IMG/VR virus record: IMGVR_UViG_3300046167_000270 | Span: 1 to 61,974 of that record | Length of the DNA stretch: 61,974 nt | Strand: one strand, 5' to 3' | Origin: a virus | Part shown: positions 31,053 to 40,767 of the stretch, piece by piece | Position numbering within the stretch: position 1 is the first letter of the stretch | How the letters are laid out: each line of letters starts with the position of its first letter | Position numbers and translations under genes: made by a program | The notes under the pieces: model-generated | What the model saw: the letters and a program-made list of their open reading frames with translations, nothing else | Databases searched by the model: none | Told to the model about the DNA's origin: nothing

Positions 31053-34000
31053 TTAACCTCCTGGATTATTACCACTTGGGTATGCAACAACTACCGTCAT
31101 TGTTCTTACAGTACTAGTTAAACCATTTCCAGAGCCGTCTGTTACTGATATAGTATTTGTAAAAGTTCCGCTATAACCTGGTGGTACAAATCTTATTCTT
31201 TGCCTACTAAGCATTAAACCTGATGCTCCTCCAACTGTTGCTGTAGAAGTTCCACCAACACCTTCTCTTAAAGACCAAGTTCCACCACTAGGTTCTGCTC
31301 CTAAGTTCCATGAATTTTGTTGATCAGCCACCGTGTCATAAGCGCCATTTCTAGCATACAATGTTATTTCAATAAAGCTACCTTGTGAACTTGCACTTAA
31401 ATCAGAAGATGTAATTGCTGAACCATCAAGTCTAACTATTGTAGGCGTTGCGTTTATAATACTGCCTGTAAAGTTAAATGTGTTTGAATAAGATATACCA
31501 AGACTTATATTAGTAGCTGTAACAAAGAATGTAAACGTGTTTAGATTATTATTATTTTGGAAAAAACTAGCATTGTTGTTATATATATTTCCAGTTCCTG
31601 TTGGATTGTTAGTTAAACCAAAGTCTCCAGACACTATCGTGCCTGCAGCATTTTCAACTTTATCTAAATTAAAAACAACATTACCTAAAGCGCCGTTAAC
31701 ACCATTTAAACATGTAAATTGAGATATAAAAGTAAATGGTTGAACTGTTTCTGGAAAATTTACAGCTCCTTTGCCTATTCCTAACTGAGTAAAAAGTAAT
31801 TCAGTAGGTGCTGATAAAGCTGCGGCTGAGTTTATAGTGTCATTTAAATCTCTAATTAAACCTGATGTAGAAGTCTCCCAATATATATCTAAATTAGAAG
31901 TAGCTGGTTTAATTTCTATAACACTTATAGGCTGGCCAGCTACAGCTTCAGAAGACTCTGGTGTGGCTAAGTGAGCTTCTTGCAACTTAAACTTTAAAGG
32001 ATCAGTCCAAGATGTGCCAGTTCCACTAGTAGATGCTGGTATTGTTATTGTGTCACCTGCTTTATAACCAGTTCCTCTTACTTGAACTCTAACATACAAA
32101 GTAGATGGAGCAGCATATTCATAAGGAGAACTAAAACCACCGTTCGCGTCTGGACCTACTGACATTAATCTAACTCTCATGCCAGTTCCAGCACCATCTG
32201 TTGTTGTACCAACAGAATTAGCAGCGGGAGAAACACTAGAATTATTACTCCAATATCCCCAACCACTACTTGATGCTCCTGAAATTTTACCTACAAAACC
32301 ACTTGCTGATTCGTTTACCCACTCTATGTCTGGTTTTGGATATAAATTACCTTGCAATGGAACACCTCTGTTAGTGCCTGAGCTTCCACTTTGTGCATTT
32401 CCAAAAGTAACATCTACTTGATAAAAATTAACACCAGTTGAAGCCCAGTCAGCTCCAGTTAAATCAGGAACAAATACTGGATTGTTAGCAGGATTATTAA
32501 AAAATCCGCCAAAAGTAGTGCCATAAGTATTAAGTTTAGCTACAGTTGGATTACTAGAAGCATCAAATATACCAGCAGCTTTTATCGCAGCGCCATCAGC
32601 TCCGACACCGCTGTTTGTATTTATACCTAAATCTGATACTTTACCTATAGATTCTACTGTAAAAAATTTACTTCTTGTTATGTTTTCACCTGCTGAAACA
32701 TTTATCTGTCTTGTTTGATTAGTCCAATTTTGTTGAGCTACTCTTGGAAATAAAACCTCATCACTAGTTCTAAACTGAGTTTGCTCAGGTGTAGCGCTAG
32801 TAACATCAGAAGGTATTTTATTTATGTTGTCTGCTAATAGTGTTATATGACTTAAATTAGAGGCAGCTCCAATACTGTATTGAGTAGATCCCGCTAGAGC
32901 ATTAGGTAAATAAGCGTTATAATAATCTTCTTCAGATGCTTTTACTACTATCTTATAGCTGTACCAACCTAAAGGATTAGCATTACCTATTATCTCTATT
33001 GCAGTATTAGCACTAATTACTACATCTTTACTAAGTGTTATTGTTTTAGGGTTAGCAACGCTATCAAGAGCTATTATAGATACTGAAAAACTATTACCTT
33101 GGCTATCAGCACCTTTAACTATGCTACCAACTATTATATTGTTATCCCAAGTTACTAAAGTAAATATATTGTTAGAAGCGCCTTGGTTAACTGTTGCTTT
33201 TACTAAGCCGCTTCTATATAAACCTGGGTAGCCGCTAGCATATGAAACAGTTTCAGGTATAGGATTTTGCCAAAGCATTTTTATACTATCTCCAAACCAG
33301 TTATAAATATTTTCTGAAGACAATCTATAATTATGAAATATAGTTGAACCTGAAAATATAGCACCTCCTGATCCAGCAGGAAATTGTATTGTTTCATCAC
33401 CTAGTGAAGATAAAACTACATCAGATGATCTACCATACTTATCTTGAAGAACAACGCCTACTTGATAAGTTCTATTTTGTTTTACACTATGATTAGGATA
33501 TGCTAAAGCTGCAGATATGTTTGAGAACCCATTATTAGTACCGTTTGTAGAGTCTATTCTAAATTTTTCAGATACACTTACAGCATAGTTAAGAGTTAAA
33601 GGAGGAGTTGGCTTATCATAAAAGTTACCAAAAACTACTCTATTACCTGTTACAGATTGTGTCTTAGCTCTTACTGGAACTTTATCGTAAACCCTAACAA
33701 CCTCAGCATCAGTTAAGTTTCTAAAAGGCTTTCTTGATTGATAATTATAAGTTAATAAGTTAGTACTATTAGAACTTATTATTTCATCTGTGTTAGCAAA
33801 CGTGTCTAAAACTTTAACTTGTAATCCATCAGACTCTTTGTATAATATATCTATTTCAATTACTTTTAATTCAGAGTAAAGTTGATTAATTACATAGTCA
33901 CATGGTACTTGTATATCTACTTCTTGTACTCTATTTTCAAAAAAACTTACAATAGTAGATGTTCCTATTGCTTCTTCTTGAGAAGCAAAATCGCTAAATT

Positions 34001-35609
34001 GAAAAATGTCATAACGTTTATCTCCGTTTTGATAATCACTATCACCTGCATCTTTTTTACGAACAACTCTTTTGTTACCTAGCCCAGTTGTTAAATAACC
34101 ATCTTGTTTAGGTATGAAACAAGGTTGTGTAAATGGAGCTATTAAAGAGTATTCACCATCTTCGTACTTAAATCTATAACTAAATCTTACAAATTTTTCT
34201 TCTAAATAATCAGGATCACCAGGCCAATTTAAGTCGTAGTAAGGATTTGGATCTGAAAGTAATATCTTGTTAAAAGGTCTTAAATCATCTTTGTTAAAGG
34301 TTTTAGAAGTTGTAATACGATAAGCCCCTGTAAAAGGTGCTGGTGAAGTAGCAACTGCAGATACTAAAGTGTCGTCTGCTAAAACACCGTCTAAACCTGA
34401 AGCGGTGCTACCGCCAACGTTACAGCTAATCAACATACCTACTCTAGGTACACCATTAAAATAAGCATCAAATGTATTATTCAGTTGTTGAGGATAAGGA
34501 ATAACACCAGTTGAACTAGCTATATGACCAGCCATAGAAGGTGTTAAATACTTTTTGTTTTTAGTATATGATGTTGGATAATATATTTTTACTGTTTGAC
34601 TACTAAAAGTACTAGCTACAGTTGAAGATAAATTAACAGTAGTATCGTTTACTATATAAGATATTTGTATATTTTGGCTTTGCGTTTGAACTGATGAATC
34701 TAAAACCAAATACATACCAGCTTTTATAAGTGATGCAGAACTTGTTAATTTCCACGTTATAGTGTAATTTGTGCCGGTAGCATCGGCACCTGTTAAAGCG
34801 CTGCTTAAAACTATAGTCGAGCCATCGTAGCTAATTATGGTTGTATTAGAAGGTATATTACCTCCTGATATTGCCATACCTGCAAAAATATTGCCATTAG
34901 TAGTATTCACTTTAATACTAATATCACCGTTAGAACTACCACCGTCATTTTTAGCAGCCCCACCACCTATAGTTGCATCAGCGTTTGATGCATCAAAATT
35001 TAAAACTGTTATATTATCAAATAATATAGGTGTTTTATAAGGATAATACTTTGCTAAAGATATTTGATCTTCATTAAAATAGTGAGGTGAATTACTATCA
35101 GCGTTAGCACTCAAGGCTAGATTAACGTTTATTTTTCTAGGTTGATTACGATCGTCTGTAAAAAATAAAAGATCTTCTATTAGGTTTATATCAAGAATAG
35201 GATTAGTAGTAGAGAAATTTAAAAAATTACCTTTAACTAAATTTGAAGACTGATTATTATTTAAATCATATACAGCTATAGAACAATAAGCCCCAGACGG
35301 AGCGTAATTAACATTGACGGTATTTCCATTAACGTCTGTGTAGTTTGTTATAAAGACAAATATTCTTTCGTTTGTATAATCCATGAAAGAGCCAATTATA
35401 ACAGCACCATCTACTTGAGCTAAGTTCTCAACAGCAAAATTATTAAGTATTTTATTTCCTAAAACATTTTCCATTGCTCCAACGTCAGATCCTTCTGACT
35501 TACTAACGTTGATATTTTGAGCATCTCTATATTCTCCTTTAGACAATATTCTATCATCTAAGTCTTTGTTCATTTTAGACTTAATAAAAGTGTTTTGTAC
35601 TTTTGCCAT
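31053..35609 (-). CDS. tail nozzle/stabilisation protein (1,518 aa)
   Basis: The N-terminus (MAKVQNTFIKSKMNKDLDDR, GEYRDAQNINVSKSEGSDVG) is the signature of nozzle proteins in marine and crAss-like podoviruses. The rest is beta-rich, with SAVATSPAPFTGAY, RVVFGNFYDKPTPPL and several inserted Gly/Ser domains (for example VRGTGYKAGDTITIPAS near residue 1180). C-terminal Ig-like repeats precede PSGNNPGG. It forms the tail channel below the portal ring. Intact. Confidence 0.72.
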   Translation of the reverse strand: MAKVQNTFIKSKMNKDLDDRILSKGEYRDAQNINVSKSEGSDVGAMENVLGNKILNNFAVENLAQVDGAVIIGSFMDYTNERIFVFITNYTDVNGNTVNVNYAPSGAYCSIAVYDLNNNQSSNLVKGNFLNFSTTNPILDINLIEDLLFFTDDRNQPRKINVNLALSANADSNSPHYFNEDQISLAKYYPYKTPILFDNITVLNFDASNADATIGGGAAKNDGGSSNGDISIKVNTTNGNIFAGMAISGGNIPSNTTIISYDGSTIVLSSALTGADATGTNYTITWKLTSSASLIKAGMYLVLDSSVQTQSQNIQISYIVNDTTVNLSSTVASTFSSQTVKIYYPTSYTKNKKYLTPSMAGHIASSTGVIPYPQQLNNTFDAYFNGVPRVGMLISCNVGGSTASGLDGVLADDTLVSAVATSPAPFTGAYRITTSKTFNKDDLRPFNKILLSDPNPYYDLNWPGDPDYLEEKFVRFSYRFKYEDGEYSLIAPFTQPCFIPKQDGYLTTGLGNKRVVRKKDAGDSDYQNGDKRYDIFQFSDFASQEEAIGTSTIVSFFENRVQEVDIQVPCDYVINQLYSELKVIEIDILYKESDGLQVKVLDTFANTDEIISSNSTNLLTYNYQSRKPFRNLTDAEVVRVYDKVPVRAKTQSVTGNRVVFGNFYDKPTPPLTLNYAVSVSEKFRIDSTNGTNNGFSNISAALAYPNHSVKQNRTYQVGVVLQDKYGRSSDVVLSSLGDETIQFPAGSGGAIFSGSTIFHNYRLSSENIYNWFGDSIKMLWQNPIPETVSYASGYPGLYRSGLVKATVNQGASNNIFTLVTWDNNIIVGSIVKGADSQGNSFSVSIIALDSVANPKTITLSKDVVISANTAIEIIGNANPLGWYSYKIVVKASEEDYYNAYLPNALAGSTQYSIGAASNLSHITLLADNINKIPSDVTSATPEQTQFRTSDEVLFPRVAQQNWTNQTRQINVSAGENITRSKFFTVESIGKVSDLGINTNSGVGADGAAIKAAGIFDASSNPTVAKLNTYGTTFGGFFNNPANNPVFVPDLTGADWASTGVNFYQVDVTFGNAQSGSSGTNRGVPLQGNLYPKPDIEWVNESASGFVGKISGASSSGWGYWSNNSSVSPAANSVGTTTDGAGTGMRVRLMSVGPDANGGFSSPYEYAAPSTLYVRVQVRGTGYKAGDTITIPASTSGTGTSWTDPLKFKLQEAHLATPESSEAVAGQPISVIEIKPATSNLDIYWETSTSGLIRDLNDTINSAAALSAPTELLFTQLGIGKGAVNFPETVQPFTFISQFTCLNGVNGALGNVVFNLDKVENAAGTIVSGDFGLTNNPTGTGNIYNNNASFFQNNNNLNTFTFFVTATNISLGISYSNTFNFTGSIINATPTIVRLDGSAITSSDLSASSQGSFIEITLYARNGAYDTVADQQNSWNLGAEPSGGTWSLREGVGGTSTATVGGASGLMLSRQRIRFVPPGYSGTFTNTISVTDGSGNGLTSTVRTMTVVVAYPSGNNPGG

Positions 35610-35614
35610 TTAAT

Positions 35615-36835
35615 TTAGTGTTTAATCCATTTAGACTTACCTCTCATAACTTGAGTAAACTCACCTATTTTTATATTACTTAATCTTATTTTAGCATTTC
35701 TAAGTTTAGCTGATTTTTCTTTTTTAAATCTTTGAACTATGTATTCTGGAGTTTTAGGTCTGTAAGCTATTATATTATATACCATGTATGAATATAATGC
35801 ATCCTCGGCCATCTTAGGCACCTTAGAATCAACATCATAAGCTAAGCCGTCTGATATATATTCTAAAGTAATTAATTTACCGTTTAAATCTCCACTAAAA
35901 GCAAAAACACCTCTTCTTTGATCTATTGTGAACCATCCATTTTTTTGAGAAGTAACAGGGTTTAATCCATATCTTTGACCGTAAGCCATCTTCCACCAAG
36001 CCCAATCATAAACGTTTGAACCATTGTTAACTTCATTACTAGTTATATTACCATTTATTAAACGATCATTAGCATCTCTCCATCTTTGATTAACTAATGA
36101 CTGATTAGCTTGTAAAGGATTTCCATATATGTCCTGAGTAGGTATACCGTCAGCATCTTGTATTGGTAAAAAAGTTGGGTTTATAGTTAAGTCAGTAGGA
36201 TATATTATATGCTTAACACCTAAAGAATCTATCCAAGATAGTTGCACATAATTAACATAGTCTTGTGGAAGAACTATAGATAAGTTAGCTGGAACTGTAA
36301 GCTCTTGTGTTTTAACACTTTTCAAAGTGTCATAACTAAACTCTTGTAACCCTCTTTTTGCGTGAAATATAACATCAGATCTTTTAACTCTACTTATAAC
36401 TTTGTCAGTACCTACATAAGCTACCATAAAATTATTAACAATATCTTTTAAAGTTATATATTCATATTCTTTATAGTTATCCCATAATGACTGACTTTTT
36501 AATCTTACAGTTATTAAAGAGCTATTAGGTATTGGAGTTGTTACACCACCAACAGGATTTGGCTGAGATGTTATAGTTAAAGTTTGAGTTTGAACACCAT
36601 TAGTAATAGTAGTAACTAATTCATGAGTTAAAAAATATGGAGATGTAGTAGGTGTTTGCTCTACATTGTCTACGTATATTTTGAAATTATCAAAAGAAGT
36701 TGGAGTAGCGCTTGTATTCCAAATTAATGGTGTCATAGTATCAGGCCAAATAACCGCGTTAGCTACATTGCCAGTAGGTGTATAAACTACTTGACCACTA
36801 TAATATTGTGAAGATGTTTGATCTATTAAACCCAT
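35615..36835 (-). CDS. ring/connector protein 2-like (406 aa)
   Basis: Beta-rich N-terminal half, then NYKEYEYITLKDIVNNFMVA, KRSDVIFHAKRGLQEFSYDT and LPQDYVNYVQLSWIDSLGVK, typical of the second head-tail ring protein in crAss-like virion modules. The C-terminus is basic. Three bases downstream of the 363-residue-frame ring gene and five upstream of the nozzle; it likely links portal ring to nozzle. Confidence 0.65.
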   Translation of the reverse strand: MGLIDQTSSQYYSGQVVYTPTGNVANAVIWPDTMTPLIWNTSATPTSFDNFKIYVDNVEQTPTTSPYFLTHELVTTITNGVQTQTLTITSQPNPVGGVTTPIPNSSLITVRLKSQSLWDNYKEYEYITLKDIVNNFMVAYVGTDKVISRVKRSDVIFHAKRGLQEFSYDTLKSVKTQELTVPANLSIVLPQDYVNYVQLSWIDSLGVKHIIYPTDLTINPTFLPIQDADGIPTQDIYGNPLQANQSLVNQRWRDANDRLINGNITSNEVNNGSNVYDWAWWKMAYGQRYGLNPVTSQKNGWFTIDQRRGVFAFSGDLNGKLITLEYISDGLAYDVDSKVPKMAEDALYSYMVYNIIAYRPKTPEYIVQRFKKEKSAKLRNAKIRLSNIKIGEFTQVMRGKSKWIKH

Positions 36836-36838
36836 GTT

Positions 36839-37903
36839 TTATTTTTTTGAATTTTGCTCGTCTAAAGTTTGTAAACCGCTAGCCGCTTGAATTATTTGTG
36901 TATCTTTTATAATTATACCTGCATATTTTAAAATACCTAATACAGCATCTACTTGTTGACTTTCGCTAATTTCAAATTGTATACTACCTTGTCCAGTATT
37001 ATTCATAAAATTTATTGAAGTTAACAAAACAACCACAGTAGTATTTAGACCAGTTATAAAACTATTTGTATTGAAAGTAAATTTATCCCCAACTTGATAG
37101 CCACTTCCTACAGAAGTAACTGATACGCTAGTAGTAGTAGATGACAAACTAACAGTTCCTGTTCCTACTATATTTACTGTAAATGCGGCGCCTGTTCCAC
37201 CAGGTCCAGTTACAGGTGTATATGCAACATTACCTTGTCCAGATCCTTGAGCAGCACTATATGTTCCAGCCGTTGCAGTAGCGCTACCAAAGTCTGTCTG
37301 AGCAGTTACATCTCCAATAGCTAAAGAAGTAGTGTTAAAATCAGTGCTATCATATATATATTGGCCTAAATTACCAACTGTATAGCCCCATCTAACATCT
37401 TTAGGTTTTCTAATATAATTAAAACTAACATCATCTTCTGCTGGTCCACTCAGTGGAGGAAATACTGTAATTTTGTTTTGTTGATATTTTGCTACTGGAA
37501 AAGTTGTACTTGGTTGTAGCAGTGGAGAAAGAACTTGCTCTCTATATTCTCTTGAAGTTAATATTTGTATAGGTGGTTGACCTACAGCTTTGGTGTATGT
37601 AACAGATCCAAATCTATGAAGGTCTGTAGGTTGAGTATAAACATTGTTATTATTTGCAGATGCAGGGTTTGTTTGTTCAAACACTTGAAATTCTTCTAAT
37701 ACATGATCTACTCTAGATGCAAATTCTTCATCTGTTTTAGGCATGCGTAAAAACTGGTTATAGTCTTCAAAAAACTTCTCAAATATTTCTAATTGAACTT
37801 GAGTAGCTAATTTATTAAACTCATCTGGAGTTAAATAGCCACGCTGTTCTTTATTGATAATGCTTAATACTGTTGTATATACCGTGTTTACGTTTATTGC
37901 CAT
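36839..37903 (-). CDS. ring/connector protein 1-like (354 aa)
   Basis: Start set at 37903 (MAINVNTVYTTVLSIINKEQ): the upstream in-frame ATG at 37930 is inside a terminator hairpin. The N-terminal helical domain (RGYLTPDEFNKLATQVQLEI, FEKFFEDYNQFLRMP) is typical of the first ring protein below the portal. A Gly/Thr/Ser-rich module (GPGGTGAAFTVNIVGTGTVS ... VGSGYQVGDKF) is inserted around residues 230-290. Confidence 0.65.
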   Translation of the reverse strand: MAINVNTVYTTVLSIINKEQRGYLTPDEFNKLATQVQLEIFEKFFEDYNQFLRMPKTDEEFASRVDHVLEEFQVFEQTNPASANNNNVYTQPTDLHRFGSVTYTKAVGQPPIQILTSREYREQVLSPLLQPSTTFPVAKYQQNKITVFPPLSGPAEDDVSFNYIRKPKDVRWGYTVGNLGQYIYDSTDFNTTSLAIGDVTAQTDFGSATATAGTYSAAQGSGQGNVAYTPVTGPGGTGAAFTVNIVGTGTVSLSSTTTSVSVTSVGSGYQVGDKFTFNTNSFITGLNTTVVVLLTSINFMNNTGQGSIQFEISESQQVDAVLGILKYAGIIIKDTQIIQAASGLQTLDEQNSKK

Positions 37904-37914
37904 TTTAATATTTT

Positions 37915-37940
37915 TAAAAAAGGGTGGCATTAACCACCCT
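37915..37940 (-). terminator. intrinsic terminator, minus strand
   Basis: On the minus strand GGGTGG-TTAATG-CCACCC is followed by a run of seven T. It lies after the 260-residue gene and before the ring protein, so it may attenuate late read-through. Stem positions 37922-37927 and 37934-37939. Confidence 0.75.
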
Positions 37941-37955
37941 ATTTATAATCACTTG

Positions 37956-38738
37956 TTATTTAAGTTTTTTCTCTATAGACTTGTAAACTTGAAGTCCTTC
38001 ATCTGTTTTAAACCAAGCAGCCATAGCTGAGTAAGGGCTTTCGTCAAAAGGTACTGTCATTAATTTACGACCATTAGAAGCCCATGTAAATGTTCTTTGA
38101 TCGCTAGCTAAAGATATAATGTTTCTTTCTGTAGCAACAATAGCAAAGTTTCTTAACACTACATTTTCATCTTGAGCTAAATCTATAAATAATTGAGGAT
38201 TGTTTTTAGCAAACAATAATAAATCTCTTTTTATTTCTTTAGAACTTAAGTCTCTAACACTAGAACCTTGCTCAACTCTTAGTATAGCTTCAGCTTGATC
38301 TACATCTGTTTCATAAGCCATATTCATAGCTGCTAATTCCATCTCTAAATAGTCATGATGGCTTTCAGCAACTTTTACATTATCGTGTTCTTCAAATATC
38401 ATTCCTTTGTGAGGGTGATGAAGTAAAAACTCTTGTAAATTTCTTTTTTCTTTTGGGACCATTAAATGTCCTTTTTCAAAAACAATATGCTTTAATGTTA
38501 CTGCGCCTTTTTGTTCATCTACAAATATGCTTTTATGATTAGTAGCATATCTAAGTTCTCTTTCAAAACCTTGTTTTTTGTCAAACCATACCAAAGGGTA
38601 TTTTTGAGAATGTCTAGATGGCAAAGTATGTGTTAAAGGCATTTTGTTTCTAAGTAGATAATAGTTTCTATCTTTATATTCCCAAGTATCTTTTTTAATC
38701 TCTTGCTTGGGAGCAGGAGCTTTCTTTGTTTTTTCCAT
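37956..38738 (-). CDS. putative virion protein (260 aa)
   Basis: Lys-rich start (MEKTKKAPAPKQEIKKDTWE) followed by an N-terminal beta region and a helical C-terminus (SSKEIKRDLLLFAKNN ... AIVATERNII). It sits between major capsid and ring genes and is flanked by terminators on both sides, so its transcription level may be set separately. No named family recalled. Confidence 0.55.
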   Translation of the reverse strand: MEKTKKAPAPKQEIKKDTWEYKDRNYYLLRNKMPLTHTLPSRHSQKYPLVWFDKKQGFERELRYATNHKSIFVDEQKGAVTLKHIVFEKGHLMVPKEKRNLQEFLLHHPHKGMIFEEHDNVKVAESHHDYLEMELAAMNMAYETDVDQAEAILRVEQGSSVRDLSSKEIKRDLLLFAKNNPQLFIDLAQDENVVLRNFAIVATERNIISLASDQRTFTWASNGRKLMTVPFDESPYSAMAAWFKTDEGLQVYKSIEKKLK

Positions 38739-38760
38739 AATATAATATAATATAATAATT

Positions 38761-38785
38761 AAAAAGACCCCGCCGAAGCGGGATC
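38761..38785 (-). terminator. intrinsic terminator with UUCG loop, minus strand
   Basis: The minus-strand RNA folds as GAUCCCGC-UUCG-GCGGGGUC (one U-G) followed by five U. On the plus strand one pair would be a mismatch, so it acts leftwards. It follows the capsid-gene group, a common place to boost capsid mRNA over downstream genes. Confidence 0.85.
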
Positions 38786-38799
38786 TTATTATTTTTTAC

Positions 38800-39213
38800 T
38801 TAGGTAAAAGCGTAGTCTGTAGGACCAGCACTTGCTACAAAAGTTTCATTAGCAACGATAGGTACATACCCAGCGTCTGAAAGTAAACCACCAAAATCTA
38901 CTTCAACAACTTTACCTTCAGCTTGAGCAGCTATAACGATAGCATCGTTAACCGCATTTTGCATTGTAGTAGCTGCAGTAGTAGTAGCAACGTCTTGATT
39001 GTTACTACCAAGAATAACCTTAGTAGCAACTAAATCTAAACCATCAGAAGAGTTTATAGGCATACCATAAACTAACTGCACAAATGGAGAATTTCCATCT
39101 AATGCACCAGCGCCACTTTCAGCAGCACCTTCTGTTCCGTCAACATATATAATGTTGTCACATGGTACTAAATCAAAAGCACCATTTTGTTTTTTTAGTT
39201 TTAAATAACTCAT
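38800..39213 (-). CDS. small putative capsid-associated protein (137 aa)
   Basis: MSYLKLKKQNGAFDLVPCDN..., Ala/Thr/Gly-rich with mixed strands and one long Ala-rich helix (ATTMQNAVNDAIVIAAQAEG). Directly downstream of the major capsid gene and upstream of a terminator, the usual place of a decoration or minor head protein. Function inferred from position. Confidence 0.5.
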   Translation of the reverse strand: MSYLKLKKQNGAFDLVPCDNIIYVDGTEGAAESGAGALDGNSPFVQLVYGMPINSSDGLDLVATKVILGSNNQDVATTTAATTMQNAVNDAIVIAAQAEGKVVEVDFGGLLSDAGYVPIVANETFVASAGPTDYAFT

Positions 39214-39243
39214 TTTCTTATTTTTTTAAATGTTAATAATTAA

Positions 39244-40746
39244 TTAAGCTCCTTTGAATAACACGAAGTTATTAGCAGCTTGAGTTACTAAACATCTTTC
39301 AGATAAGAAACTTACAGTCATAGCATCTAAAGTGTCAGTGTAAGCACCACCTACAGATCCAGTTACCCAAGACTTCATTCTTCTGTCTTCAGTTTCAGAA
39401 GCTCTATATCTTACATGTAAGAAAGGACGTCTGATGTTAGATCCTAACATTTGATCGTATACTGTAGTAGTTCCAGCAGGGATCATTACACCATCAATCT
39501 CTTTAGATAATCCTCTTAATGAAGCATCATTTAAGTATTTCCAGTCAGTTTTGTAGAAGTCATAAGAACCTCTTCTGAATCCAGAAAATCCAAAGTTAAG
39601 AGCCATGTCACCATCGTTCTCGAATAAACCATAAGAAGCAGCTTGAGTAGAAGCAAATCCACCGTTAACAGCAGCAATCATATCGTCAAAATCAAGAGCA
39701 GTAGATCTAGATAAGAAAAGCATGTTTTCTTCAATAGCACCTTGCTTGTCTAAGTTTTTAAGGATTTCATCAAAATCACCTAAAGCACCTGAACCAGGAG
39801 CAGCAGCACCAGCAAAACCAGAGTATGTATTACCTCTTGCTTCGATAGCAGCAAATAAACCTTCAGAACCTTCAATGTCAGTTGTTAAAGCAGCGTTAGA
39901 AGCTCCACCAAATTGATACTGGCTTTTAGCAGTATAAGCAGTGTTGTTCATATCTTCAGCTTCAACCATAGCCATTTCTAAAGTATCTTCAAATCTTAGT
40001 CTTGTTTCAGACTCAGACTTTAAATACCATAAATAACCTGACTGTCCATCTTCAGTAGCAACTTCTACCCAACCAATTTGAGCAGTATCAGATCCGTTAA
40101 TTTGAAAGTTATCTTTCAATATCATTGGTCTGTTAGCATACTGAGTAAAACCTGGCTCAATAGAACCTTCCATTCCGATAGATCCTTTTCCAAACTCAGA
40201 TCCATAAACGTATAAGTTTATACCAGCAGTAGTAGTTGGAAGAGCATTAGTAGCTGTACCGTAAAGTTTAACTTCTAATTCATCTTGCTTAGTACCAGCA
40301 GAATTTGTAACTTTTTGCACTAAACCTTTTTGTACTATAAGACCAGTAGCATTATCCGCCATTAAGACAGTTTGACCTACTCTTATAGCACCGTTAGCAG
40401 ATTCAGCAGCAGTTAAATCTAATACAACTTTAATATCAGCATCAGCTAAACCACCAGGAACACTTACAGTTGCTTTTTTATAAGCAACGTGCAATCTGTT
40501 TTGTTCAGACCAAATTACTTGATCAGATGTCATAGGCATTTCAGCTCCTACCATTCTCAAGAAACCACCAATAGTTCGGTTTCCGTATCTTTCTATCTCA
40601 GCTTCATAAAGCTCAGGTAGATATTGTTGTGCGAAAGTTCCTCCACCAGCAGCATCATCAAATGATAAATAGTTAGTGTTTAAAGCTAATCTATTCTGAG
40701 CAGGAACTAAACTTGCAGGGAAAGACCCTGTATTTGAAAAACTCAT
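39244..40746 (-). CDS. major capsid protein (500 aa)
   Basis: N-terminal MSFSNTGSFPASLVPAQNRL, then FAQQYLPELYEAEIERYGNR and GGFLRMVGAEMPMTSDQVIW; later MALNFGFSGFRRGSYDFYKT and IRRPFLHVRYRASETEDRRM. These features and its place after portal and scaffold-like genes match the HK97-fold capsid protein of crAss-like phages. GC content is slightly higher than its neighbours, as in many highly expressed capsid genes. Intact. Confidence 0.8.
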   Translation of the reverse strand: MSFSNTGSFPASLVPAQNRLALNTNYLSFDDAAGGGTFAQQYLPELYEAEIERYGNRTIGGFLRMVGAEMPMTSDQVIWSEQNRLHVAYKKATVSVPGGLADADIKVVLDLTAAESANGAIRVGQTVLMADNATGLIVQKGLVQKVTNSAGTKQDELEVKLYGTATNALPTTTAGINLYVYGSEFGKGSIGMEGSIEPGFTQYANRPMILKDNFQINGSDTAQIGWVEVATEDGQSGYLWYLKSESETRLRFEDTLEMAMVEAEDMNNTAYTAKSQYQFGGASNAALTTDIEGSEGLFAAIEARGNTYSGFAGAAAPGSGALGDFDEILKNLDKQGAIEENMLFLSRSTALDFDDMIAAVNGGFASTQAASYGLFENDGDMALNFGFSGFRRGSYDFYKTDWKYLNDASLRGLSKEIDGVMIPAGTTTVYDQMLGSNIRRPFLHVRYRASETEDRRMKSWVTGSVGGAYTDTLDAMTVSFLSERCLVTQAANNFVLFKGA

Positions 40747-40767
40747 GTTTTTATTTTTTAGTTTTTA